NCBI GenBank assembly: GCA_050050115.1
Contig: JASFUX010000187.1
Span: forward strand, 1 to 6,839
Length of the DNA: 6,839 bases
Origin: JASFUX01 sp050050115
Lineage (GTDB): Bacteria; Pseudomonadota; Alphaproteobacteria; Caulobacterales; Maricaulaceae
Direction of reading: 5' to 3'
A model generated the notes under the pieces. The model saw nothing but the letters and a program-made list of their open reading frames with translations. It was not told where the DNA came from and searched no databases. This document shows, piece after piece, positions 1-5,568 of the stretch. A program made the position numbers and the translations under genes. Within the stretch, counting starts at the first letter, position 1, and the number at the start of each line of letters is the position of its first letter.

Positions 1-351
1 GCCCGACGTCCCCGTCCCGCCGCCGACGAAGGTGAAGTTCGACACCGTCGCGTTCGACAAAGGCGTCGTGCCCGGCGAGACGCTGCTCGCCTCGACGATG
101 TTGTCCCCGCCGTTCTCGCGCTGGACCACGATCGCGTACTGAATGTGGCCTTGGAAGCCGTTGTCGGTGTCGATCGAATCGTCGTCGTTGCCCGTCAGCA
201 CCAGGTGCTTGACGTTCACCCGGCCGCCGAAGAACTCAACGCCGTCGTCGGAGTTGTTGTGCACCTGCACGTAGTCGACTTCCGTGCCAGAGCCGACGCC
301 CCCGAACGAGATCCCATTGAGCTCGTTCCCCGTCGAAAGCGGGAAACCGGC
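1..351 (-). repeat. Near-identical 351-bp direct repeat, copy in module 2
   Basis: Partner of 1309-1659, about 98% identical in DNA and 100% in protein (residues 700-816). The identity runs to the window edge, so the true repeat is probably longer. On its other side identity drops sharply: residues 685-699 differ from 249-263 at most positions. Confidence 0.95.
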
Positions 352-885
352 GTGCTTGACGAGCGTATAGGTCAGCCGTCCGCTGTCATCCGTCGGATCG
401 GCCCCGCCGTAGACGGCCTCGGGACTGGTCACGCCTTCGATGATGTTTTGGCAGTCGACCGTGCCCGGCGTCGCCGAGGCGCTGGCGCACCGGTTGATCG
501 GCGCCTGGCCGAGGATCACAAGACCGCCCCACTCGCCGATCGCGTCGATGGGATTGGCCTGGCTGTCGGTCAGATCGGCCTCGGAGGTGAAGATCACCGG
601 ATTCGTCGCGGTGCCGTTCGAGAAGATCTGCGAGCCGCGATTGACCACCAGGAAGTCGGCCCCGGAGTCGCCGAAGATCGTCACCCCGGATTCGATGGTG
701 AGCGAAGCCGGATCTCCCCCGGCCGCCGATCCGTCCGCACCGGTGTCGACGCCGACCTCGACGCGGCCGTCGAGTTCATAGATGTTGCCGCGCGTCAGGC
801 GGATGTCGTCGGTGACGACCCCCGCCAGCCGGCAGATCGTCGTGCCGTCGAGGTCGAAGCCGGTGTCCGAAGTTCCCGTCGGGCA
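1..885 (-). repeat. Module 2 of the large lipoprotein (incomplete)
   Basis: This encodes residues 522-816 and continues past the left edge. It starts with CPTGTSDTG, equivalent to CPSGFSEG of module 1. Its N-terminal third is diverged from module 1, while residues 637-663, 666-684 and 700-816 are identical to module 1. Whether a third module or a C-terminal tail follows lies outside the window. Confidence 0.8.
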
Positions 886-2448
886 GACCGGATCGGGGAA
901 GAGCGCGAACGTCCAACCCGCGGCCCAGTTGGCCGTCTCGGACTCCGTCGACGCGAAAGCGCCGATGTAGTCGACCGCGTCGAAGAACGGATCGAGCGTC
1001 GACGGATCGAGCGCCGTAACGCCAAGTTCGTTCGGTCCCGGGAAGAACCGCGACGCGAGCGAGTCGGCGCCTACGACGTTATTCGCATCAGCGGCGATGG
1101 ACTCTGCGGGGCTGGTGGCGTCGCTGCCCGCGAGCGCCAGCCCGCCGTCGCAGTCGAGCAGCACCGAGTTGAATGTCGGGTCGACCCCGACGCCGTCGTA
1201 GCCGACCACGTCGTCGCCCGCGTCCTGCCAGCGGAAGCATTCCCCGCCGTGGTTCACCACGCCGTTAACGTAGCGGCCCACCGTGCCCGAGTTCAGACGG
1301 AACGCGTTGCCCGACGTCCCCGTCCCGCCCCCGACGAAGGTGAAGTTCGACACCGTCGCGTTCGACAAAGGCGTCGTGCCCGGCGAGACGCTGCTCGCCT
1401 CGACGATGTTGTCCCCGCCGTTCTCGCGCTGGACCACGATCGCGTACTGGATGTGGCCTTGGAAGCCGTTGTCGGTGTCGATCGAGTCGTCGTCGTTGCC
1501 CGTCAGAACCAGGTGCTTGACGTTCACCCGGCCGCCGAAGAACTCAACGCCGTCGTCGGAGTTGTTGTGCACCTGCACGTAGTCGACTTCGGTGCCAGAG
1601 CCGACGCCCCCGAACGAAATCCCATTGAGCTCGTTCCCCGTCGAAAGCGGGAAACCGGCGAACCGAACCTGGACGTACCTCAGGATGCCGCTCGAGTCGA
1701 AGGCGTCCGCCCCGCCGTAGACGGCTTCGGGGCTGGTCACGCCTTCGATGATGTTCTGACAGCTCGCCGTGCCCGGCGTCGCCGAGGCGCTGGCGCACCG
1801 GTTGATCGGCGCCTGGCCAAGGATCACCAGACCGCCCCACTCGCCGATCGAGTCGCCGCCGTCGTCGTTCGACGCGTCGCTGTCGGCTTGGCGCTCGAGA
1901 TCCGCATCGCTCGTAAAGACGATTGGGGCGCTGGCCTGACCGCTGGCGCGGATCTGCGAGCCGCGGTTGACCACCAGGAAGTCCCCGCCGTCTTCGCCGA
2001 AGATCGTCACGCCCGGCTCAATCGTGAGGATCGCGCTTTGACCGCCGGCGGCGGAGCCGTCCGCGCCGGTGTCGGCGCCGATCTCGACTCGGCCGTCGAG
2101 CCTATAGGCGACGCCGTCCACGTACTCGAGAAGCAGGTCGGTCAGATACACGCCGGCCAGATCGCAGGTCGTCAGGCCGCCGACAGAAGTCCCCTCGGAG
2201 AAGCCGGACGGGCAGCTCGCTGAACCGCCGCCGCCTCCGCCACCGCCGCCTCCGCCGCCACCCGGCGGCGTGCCGGGGTTGGTCGCGCCGGGAGAGGCGA
2301 TGTCTTCGCCTTGCGTGCACGCTGCGGCCAGGCACAGCGCGAGCACGCTCGCGGTCGTGCGCACGTGCTTTCCGATCCCTCGAGAACGCAATTGATCTTC
2401 CCGGCCAGCGCGATAGTCGCGCGCCGACGGCGCAAGTGTCTTGGTCAT
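1..2448 (-). CDS. Large tandem-module surface lipoprotein, probable beta-helix fold (partial, 3' end outside window)
   Basis: The frame is open from an ATG at 2448 to the window edge: 816 codons, no stop. Residues 33-44 form a hydrophobic stretch ending in LAAAC, so Cys44 is the likely lipid-modified residue. A 13-glycine linker (63-75) follows. Module 1 starts at about Cys79 and module 2 at about Cys522; conserved parts are offset by 436 residues. Both carry an LTIE..GVTIFG...FLVVNRGSQI segment, IGEWGGLVILGQAPINRC, YGGAD, NELNGISFGGVGSGTEVDYV, DDGVEFFGGRVNVKHL and an acidic NDDDSIDTDNG stretch. These resemble widespread uncharacterised bacterial proteins, often left hypothetical; the short repeating strands suggest a right-handed beta-helix (inference). 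GAGAGGGG lies 6 nt before the ATG. A GTG at 2364 would give a more typical 16-residue signal peptide, so the start is uncertain. Function is unknown. It is transcribed divergently from the DUF4331 operon. Confidence 0.88.
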   Translation of the reverse strand, partial: MTKTLAPSARDYRAGREDQLRSRGIGKHVRTTASVLALCLAAACTQGEDIASPGATNPGTPPGGGGGGGGGGGGGSASCPSGFSEGTSVGGLTTCDLAGVYLTDLLLEYVDGVAYRLDGRVEIGADTGADGSAAGGQSAILTIEPGVTIFGEDGGDFLVVNRGSQIRASGQASAPIVFTSDADLERQADSDASNDDGGDSIGEWGGLVILGQAPINRCASASATPGTASCQNIIEGVTSPEAVYGGADAFDSSGILRYVQVRFAGFPLSTGNELNGISFGGVGSGTEVDYVQVHNNSDDGVEFFGGRVNVKHLVLTGNDDDSIDTDNGFQGHIQYAIVVQRENGGDNIVEASSVSPGTTPLSNATVSNFTFVGGGTGTSGNAFRLNSGTVGRYVNGVVNHGGECFRWQDAGDDVVGYDGVGVDPTFNSVLLDCDGGLALAGSDATSPAESIAADANNVVGADSLASRFFPGPNELGVTALDPSTLDPFFDAVDYIGAFASTESETANWAAGWTFALFPDPVCPTGTSDTGFDLDGTTICRLAGVVTDDIRLTRGNIYELDGRVEVGVDTGADGSAAGGDPASLTIESGVTIFGDSGADFLVVNRGSQIFSNGTATNPVIFTSEADLTDSQANPIDAIGEWGGLVILGQAPINRCASASATPGTVDCQNIIEGVTSPEAVYGGADPTDDSGRLTYTLVKHAGFPLSTGNELNGISFGGVGSGTEVDYVQVHNNSDDGVEFFGGRVNVKHLVLTGNDDDSIDTDNGFQGHIQYAIVVQRENGGDNIVEASSVSPGTTPLSNATVSNFTFVGGGTGTSG
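886..2214 (-). repeat. Module 1 of the large lipoprotein
   Basis: This encodes residues 79-521, from CPSGFSEG to the residue before the second CP motif (Cys522). It aligns with module 2 along its length. The first part (79-200) is diverged and carries a 6-residue insertion (around DSDASNDDGG) relative to module 2. Residues 201-227 and 230-248 match module 2 exactly, and residues 264-380 are identical as far as module 2 is visible. Cysteines at 79, 95, 218, 230, 404 and 433 are candidates for disulfides within the module; the first four have counterparts in module 2 (522, 539, 654, 666). Confidence 0.85.
1309..1659 (-). repeat. Near-identical 351-bp direct repeat, copy in module 1
   Basis: Offset 1308 bp from positions 1-351. 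Six differences were counted by eye, at copy-2 positions 22, 142, 178, 199, 283 and 310. All fall at third codon positions and all are silent. The encoded stretch (residues 264-380) begins AGFPLSTGNELNG. Confidence 0.95.
2224..2262 (-). repeat. Glycine-codon tract (13 Gly) in lipoprotein linker
   Basis: Thirteen consecutive GGN codons (GGC, GGA and GGT mixed) encode residues 63-75, directly after NPGTPP. The tract probably forms a flexible spacer between the lipid anchor at Cys44 and the first folded module. Such GGN tracts can change length by slippage; a change in multiples of three would keep the frame. Confidence 0.85.
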
Positions 2449-2454
2449 GAACGG

Positions 2455-2462
2455 CCCCTCTC
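2455..2462 (-). promoter_or_regulatory. Ribosome binding site for the large lipoprotein
   Basis: GAGAGGGG on the minus strand, 6 nt before the ATG at 2448. It favours this start over the internal GTG at 2364, which has only a weaker, closer GGAAAG before it. The ATG start leaves an unusually long, charged n-region of about 28 residues before the hydrophobic core. Confidence 0.6.
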
Positions 2463-2555
2463 GGTCCCGGAACTGAAGAATGACGGTGCTCGGCCCACAA
2501 AAAGCGTTCCCACCCGGCCGAGACGCCCGGCTTCTGGCACAGGACTGCAACGGAA

Positions 2556-2561
2556 ATTTTA
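2556..2561 (-). promoter_or_regulatory. Possible -10 element for the large lipoprotein
   Basis: On the minus strand this reads TAAAAT, in the only AT-rich stretch shortly before the gene, about 108 bp from the ATG. No convincing -35 box is visible at normal spacing. If it is real, the GC hairpin at 2595-2614 would lie upstream of the transcription start rather than in the leader. This is a weak call. Confidence 0.2.
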
Positions 2562-2586
2562 CACCCCAACCGACGTGGACGGATTG

Positions 2587-2602
2587 ACGCGCGTGCGCGC
2601 GC
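2587..2602 (+). repeat. Shared 16-mer, copy 1
   Basis: ACGCGCGTGCGCGCGC, identical to 3541-3556 and in the same orientation. This copy is on the side of the minus-strand lipoprotein gene. The sequence is low-complexity, so chance in GC-rich DNA is possible, but both copies sit in hairpins in front of divergent genes. Confidence 0.7.
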
Positions 2603-2614
2603 AAACGCGCGCGC
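2595..2614. promoter_or_regulatory. GC-alternating hairpin upstream of the large lipoprotein
   Basis: GCGCGCGC (2595-2602) and GCGCGCGC (2607-2614) form a perfect 8-bp stem with loop AAAC. It lies about 150 bp upstream of the lipoprotein start. It overlaps a 16-mer (2587-2602) found again before the DUF4331 gene. It has no following T-run on either strand, so it does not look like an intrinsic terminator. It could be a leader structure, a protein site or a Z-DNA-prone tract; the role is unknown. Confidence 0.5.
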
Positions 2615-2624
2615 GGCGTCGCTC

Positions 2625-2869
2625 GTCTAAGTCGCTGGCGAACGTCCGGTTTTGAGGGTCATCCACGGGCGCCTCGCGACACCTCCGGCGCCGGGGTCCC
2701 CTTCCGTGAATTTTTTAAGACGAAGATCGCGGGCACGCGCTTCGGACAAAGGGCAAAAAGCCGCCCGACATCGGCGCGTGCGAGTCGCCGAAGACGGTCT
2801 TGCTTCAAAGATGTGCGGCAAGGAGTCTGGCGGAGAGTTCTTTGGCGCCGCGCCGTAGCAGCTGCGGAC
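2625..2869. other. Intergenic stretch with no recognised gene
   Basis: Short open frames occur on both strands, but none has a good ribosome binding site or a recognisable protein. A 10-bp palindrome (CCGGCGCCGG, 2685-2694) and a T-run at 2711-2716 are present but do not combine into a clear terminator. The part nearest 2870 probably includes the end of the decayed insertion sequence whose transposase relic lies just to the right. Confidence 0.5.
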
Positions 2870-3214
2870 TGCTCATCGGGGTAGGCCGGCGCCTTTGTGC
2901 GTCATGGCGGTGAAGACGGCCCGCTTGCAGCTGCACCCTCAGCGCGGAGCGGGATGAAGCGTCGCCGACAAGACCGCTGCCGGCACAGGCTGTCTGTAGG
3001 CTCGGCGAAGAGTGTGGTTGGATTCCGTTGCAGTGACGCCGCCAGCCCTCGAGCAACGTCTTGGCCTTCTTGGGCGCGTGGAAGATTTCGCGGTTCAAGA
3101 GCAAATCGTGGAACTAAGTTTGAAGCTCTCGAAGCAGCCGTTGTCTCACGATTGTCGCTGCTCGATTTAAAGCGTCTTCATGCGCCCCTCCACGTCTCGC
3201 ATACGGAGATCAAG
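2870..3214 (-). pseudogene. Relic of IS3-family transposase (OrfB C-terminal part)
   Basis: Read on the minus strand from about 3181, one frame gives MKTL*IEQRQS*DNGCFESFKL. This matches the IS3-family pattern KTLYIEPGSPWxNGYxESFN, with TAA (3167-3169) in place of Tyr and TGA (3146-3148) in place of Trp. At about 3114 one base appears lost, and the reading shifts to FHDLLLNREIF, then AKTLLEGWRRHCNGIQPHSS, the familiar LLNxEIFY...WRRHYNxxRPHSSLGY ending. The ESF glutamate corresponds to the last acidic residue of the DDE catalytic triad. The N-terminal half, both earlier catalytic aspartates and OrfA are absent. After PHSS the family match fades, and another frameshift is likely. The relic is certainly inactive. 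Its left limit is approximate, and no terminal inverted repeats or target duplications could be fixed by eye. The family match is from memory of the motif, not a search. Confidence 0.8.
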
Positions 3215-3510
3215 TGATGGGCAGCGAAGATATGAACCTGACCTCTTAAACGGCTGCATTCAAACCAAAGCTGTCATTCAATTAGATTGCCGCCGCGTCG
3301 CGACAACACGACTTCGCTAAATGCTCCGTTCCAACGTAGAGTGTCGAATCGTTCCACGCGGCGGAAGCCAAGAACTCAAGGGTTGTCGAAACTCCGGCGA
3401 ATATTGCCGCCTTTCTCTTCGCCAATAGCCGCCCGGACTCAGCAAAAGTTCCGCTCGCCTGCAACCTGCCGCGCAACCATTCCGTAACTCTCAACGCTCG
3501 CATCCGGCGA
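3215..3510. other. Intergenic stretch upstream of the DUF4331 operon, no gene recognised
   Basis: It is less GC-rich than the flanking genes. No convincing open frame and no clear paired -35/-10 promoter were found, although the DUF4331 operon promoter should lie here or within the hairpin region that follows. The first part may be more of the decayed insertion sequence, since the weak frame RMRDVEGRMKTL continues upstream of the recognisable relic. Confidence 0.45.
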
Positions 3511-3557
3511 AGCGCGCGCGGCGACGCACGCCGTGTCGCAACGCGCGTGCGCGCGCT
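3511..3557 (+). promoter_or_regulatory. Nested GC-rich hairpin just upstream of the DUF4331 gene
   Basis: The outer stem AGCGCGCGC (3511-3519) pairs with GCGCGCGCT (3549-3557), 9 bp perfect. The inner stem GCGACGC (3521-3527) pairs with GTGTCGC (3533-3539), 7 bp with one G-T, loop ACGCC. The structure ends 5 nt before the ribosome binding site, so in RNA it could affect translation or mRNA stability. It contains the 16-mer shared with 2587-2602. Confidence 0.5.
3541..3556 (+). repeat. Shared 16-mer, copy 2
   Basis: Exact copy of 2587-2602, ending 19 nt before the DUF4331 start codon and forming part of the right arm of the nested hairpin. A second shared element, GCGCGCGCGGCG, occurs near each copy (2607-2618 and 3512-3523) but in swapped order. 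Confidence 0.7.
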
Positions 3558-3562
3558 GCTCA

Positions 3563-3570
3563 AGAGAGGA
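3563..3570 (+). promoter_or_regulatory. Ribosome binding site for the DUF4331 gene
   Basis: AGAGAGGA, 5 nt before the ATG at 3576. It fixes the start and immediately follows the nested hairpin. Confidence 0.75.
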
Positions 3571-3575
3571 CGATT

Positions 3576-5186
3576 ATGAGACCACGGATCAAGCCCAGCC
3601 ACATCGCAATCGCCGCCGTTCTCGCGGGCGTCGCGGCGCCCGTCTGGGCGTCGAGCCACCGCGAAGCCCCGGCGATCACCGAAACCCCGAAGGTCGACGG
3701 CACGGACTTCTACATGTTCCGCAGCTACGAGCCGGGACGCGAAGAGTACGTCACCTTCATCGCCAACTATCAGCCGCTGCAGGATCCCTACGGCGGGCCG
3801 AACTACTTCACCATGGATCCCGACGCGATCTACGAGATCCACATCGACAACGACGGCGATGCGATCGAGGACCTGACCTTCCAGTTCGACTTCGACAACA
3901 ACCTCGTCGGCGGAACCGGCGTCACCTTGAACATCGGCGGCGAGGACGTCTCGATCCCGCTGCGCGTCGCCGGCGGGATCACCGCGGGTGACAGCTCTTC
4001 GCTGGGCGAGACCGAAGAATACACGGTCACGCTCGTCACCGGCGACCGCCGTTCGGGGATGCGCGCGGCGCTGGCGAACGCGTCGGACATGTCGATGACC
4101 TTCACCAAGCCGCTCGACAACATCGGCAATAAGACGCTGCCCGACTACGCGAGCTACGCCGACCAGTACATCTACGACGTCAACATTCCCGGATGCTCGG
4201 TCCCCGGTCGGGTGTTCGTCGGCCAGCGCGCCGAGGCGTTCGCGGTGAACCTTGGCGAGATCTTCGACCTGGTGAACATCGTGCCCGTCGAAGGCGACAG
4301 CGCGCCGGGCGCGGGCGACGGCGGGGGCTTCCCCGGCGGGATCACCCAAAGCCGCGACAACGACGACCTCGTGGGCCGCGCCAACGTCACCTCGATCGCT
4401 GTCGAAGCGCCGATCTCGTGCGTGACCGGCGACGGCAACGGCGTCATCGGCGGATGGACGACGGCGAGCCTGCCCCAAGCCTCGCTCGAAGACCCGAGCC
4501 CGACGTACGAGCAGCCCTCGCTTCAAGGCGGCGCCTACGTCCAGCAGTCGCGGCTCTCCGCGCCGCTGGTCAACGAGGTGGTGATCGGGCTCGACAATAA
4601 GGACCTGTTCAACGCCGCCGAGCCCACCCAGGACAGCGCGCTGGCGGTCTATGTCACCAACCCGACGCTGCCGGCGCTGCTCGACATCCTGTTCCGCGAC
4701 GCGGTCAACACGACGTTGGGCGCGTCCATTCCCAACCTCGCGCCGTCCAACATCCCGCGCGACGACCTCGTGGCGGCGTTCCTGACGGGCTTCCCGGGTC
4801 TCAACCAGCAGGCCACGGTGACCGCTTCAGAGATGATGCGGCTCAACACCGCGGTTCCGCCGACGCCGCGTGACATGCAGAGCACCTTTGGCGTGGTCGC
4901 CGAGGATCTCGCGGGCTTCCCCAACGGCCGGCGGCCGGGCGACGACACGGTCGACATCGCGCTTCGCGTGGTGATGGGCCGGCTCTGCCACGACGTGCCC
5001 CTGGGAGACGAGCTCGGGCTCGCTCAGGACGACGTCAACCTCGGGTACTGCACCCCTGACGATGCGCCGGTCGGCAACGTGCCGTTTACGGACGGCGCGC
5101 CGATCAGCGCGTCCGAGCTTCAGAACGCCTTCCCCTATCTCAATACACCGATCCCCGGCTCACCCGACGAAGCGCGCGGCGAGTAA
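3576..5186 (+). CDS. Exported DUF4331 family protein
   Basis: A 536-residue protein with a Sec-type signal peptide: a basic start (MRPRIK), a hydrophobic core at 10-23, and VWA before the likely cut at 25/26. The mature protein would begin SSHREAP, the hallmark start of DUF4331 (PF14224). Further family features are DGTDFYMF (41-48), YEIHIDNDGDAIEDLTFQF (86-104), GRVFVGQRAEAFAVNLGEIF (211-230), NVTSIAVEAPISC (270-282), VIGGWTTAS (290-298), GRRPGDDTVD (451-460) and FPYL (519-522). The DNDGDAIED run looks like a calcium loop, which is an inference. Gly-rich GAGDGGGFPGG (245-255) is probably a loop. Cys207, 282, 471 and 492 could form disulfides in the periplasm. The length is normal for the family and the gene looks intact. 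The biochemical function of DUF4331 is not established. It is the first gene of an operon with the small lipoprotein 25 bp downstream. Confidence 0.93.
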   Translation: MRPRIKPSHIAIAAVLAGVAAPVWASSHREAPAITETPKVDGTDFYMFRSYEPGREEYVTFIANYQPLQDPYGGPNYFTMDPDAIYEIHIDNDGDAIEDLTFQFDFDNNLVGGTGVTLNIGGEDVSIPLRVAGGITAGDSSSLGETEEYTVTLVTGDRRSGMRAALANASDMSMTFTKPLDNIGNKTLPDYASYADQYIYDVNIPGCSVPGRVFVGQRAEAFAVNLGEIFDLVNIVPVEGDSAPGAGDGGGFPGGITQSRDNDDLVGRANVTSIAVEAPISCVTGDGNGVIGGWTTASLPQASLEDPSPTYEQPSLQGGAYVQQSRLSAPLVNEVVIGLDNKDLFNAAEPTQDSALAVYVTNPTLPALLDILFRDAVNTTLGASIPNLAPSNIPRDDLVAAFLTGFPGLNQQATVTASEMMRLNTAVPPTPRDMQSTFGVVAEDLAGFPNGRRPGDDTVDIALRVVMGRLCHDVPLGDELGLAQDDVNLGYCTPDDAPVGNVPFTDGAPISASELQNAFPYLNTPIPGSPDEARGE

Positions 5187-5198
5187 GCGGACCGAGAC

Positions 5199-5204
5199 AG
5201 GAGA
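5199..5204 (+). promoter_or_regulatory. Ribosome binding site for the small lipoprotein
   Basis: AGGAGA, 7 nt before the ATG at 5212, a near-consensus Shine-Dalgarno. It supports this start over any frame overlapping the end of the DUF4331 gene. Confidence 0.8.
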
Positions 5205-5211
5205 CAGGCTC

Positions 5212-5481
5212 ATGAAAAGCTCGAAGCTCACGATCGCCGCAGTCGCCGCCGCTCTGGCGATAGGCGCCTGCGACGATCTCTACGACGACAACGGAGGCGG
5301 CTATACGCCGCCTCCGCCCCCTCCCCCTCCGCCGGCGACGCCGCTGGAGGACACGTTCGGAACAGGCTTCGGAACGGCGTTCCGCGCCGACCCGAACACA
5401 GACCCGGTCGACCCGATGGCGGGCGACATCGTCGCGCTCGACCTGACGGCCGATCCGACGGAGATCCCCGATCCAAGCTGA
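5212..5481 (+). CDS. Small lipoprotein with polyproline linker
   Basis: 89 residues. MKSSK, a hydrophobic stretch (6-17) and the lipobox IGAC at 17-20 give a clear lipoprotein signal with Cys20 as the modified residue. The mature protein begins CDDLYDDNGGG. Asp at +2 is an inner-membrane retention signal in enterobacteria, but that rule may not hold here. Nine prolines follow (33-41), then an acidic C-terminal part with FGTGFGTAFRADPNTDPVDP and GDIVALDLTADPTEIPDPS. No enzyme motif is visible and no function is assigned. I have an impression of similar short F-x-x-x-F...DP..GDI proteins in related alphaproteobacteria, but could not search. Directly downstream of the DUF4331 gene and upstream of the terminator, it probably works with or beside the DUF4331 protein in the envelope. 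Confidence 0.88.
   Translation: MKSSKLTIAAVAAALAIGACDDLYDDNGGGYTPPPPPPPPPATPLEDTFGTGFGTAFRADPNTDPVDPMAGDIVALDLTADPTEIPDPS
5308..5334 (+). repeat. Polyproline codon tract (9 Pro)
   Basis: Nine CCN codons encode residues 33-41 of the small lipoprotein, likely a stiff spacer between the membrane anchor and the acidic tail. Long proline runs usually slow ribosomes and need EF-P for efficient translation. Confidence 0.8.
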
Positions 5482-5510
5482 GCTTGACGTGGATCAACTG
5501 CCAGGACTCG

Positions 5511-5543
5511 GGCGGCGCCTTCCGGCGTCGCCCCTTTTTTCTT
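5511..5543 (+). terminator. Intrinsic terminator of the DUF4331 operon
   Basis: The stem GGCGGCGCC (5511-5519) pairs with GGCGTCGCC (5524-5532): 9 bp with one G-T wobble, loop TTCC. It is followed by CC, six T, C, TT. It lies 29 bp after the small lipoprotein stop. The T-run is only on the plus strand, so it is oriented for this operon, although the stem could also slow transcription arriving from the convergent gspK side. Confidence 0.9.
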
Positions 5544-5568
5544 CACCAGTGGACGTGACGTCTTCGCC

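Noticed and set aside
145..2223. Open frame of 692 codons on the plus strand
   Set aside because: It lies antisense to the large lipoprotein, starts at GTG, and its translation is an Arg/Val/Ala/Asp-rich sequence repeating with the underlying duplication. The opposite strand carries the lipobox, linker and recognisable modules, so this is a GC-bias shadow.
2685..2716. Possible terminator (palindrome CCGGCGCCGG followed by a T-run)
   Set aside because: The palindrome is 16 nt from the T-run and has no proper loop; it does not form a terminator hairpin joined to the T-run.
2652..2858. Short plus-strand frame of 68 codons
   Set aside because: It has no ribosome binding site and a basic low-complexity translation, and lies in the intergenic region beside the transposase relic.
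2897..3217. Plus-strand frame of 106 codons
   Set aside because: It is antisense to the IS3 transposase relic and has no recognisable protein features.
3282..4526. Open frame of 414 codons on the minus strand
   Set aside because: It is antisense to the DUF4331 gene for most of its length, with an Arg/Val/Asp-rich composition and no recognised motif.
5553..5563. Short inverted repeat GACGT-G-ACGTC between the convergent operons
   Set aside because: Five-base arms are expected by chance in such DNA, and it lies at gene ends, not in a promoter region.
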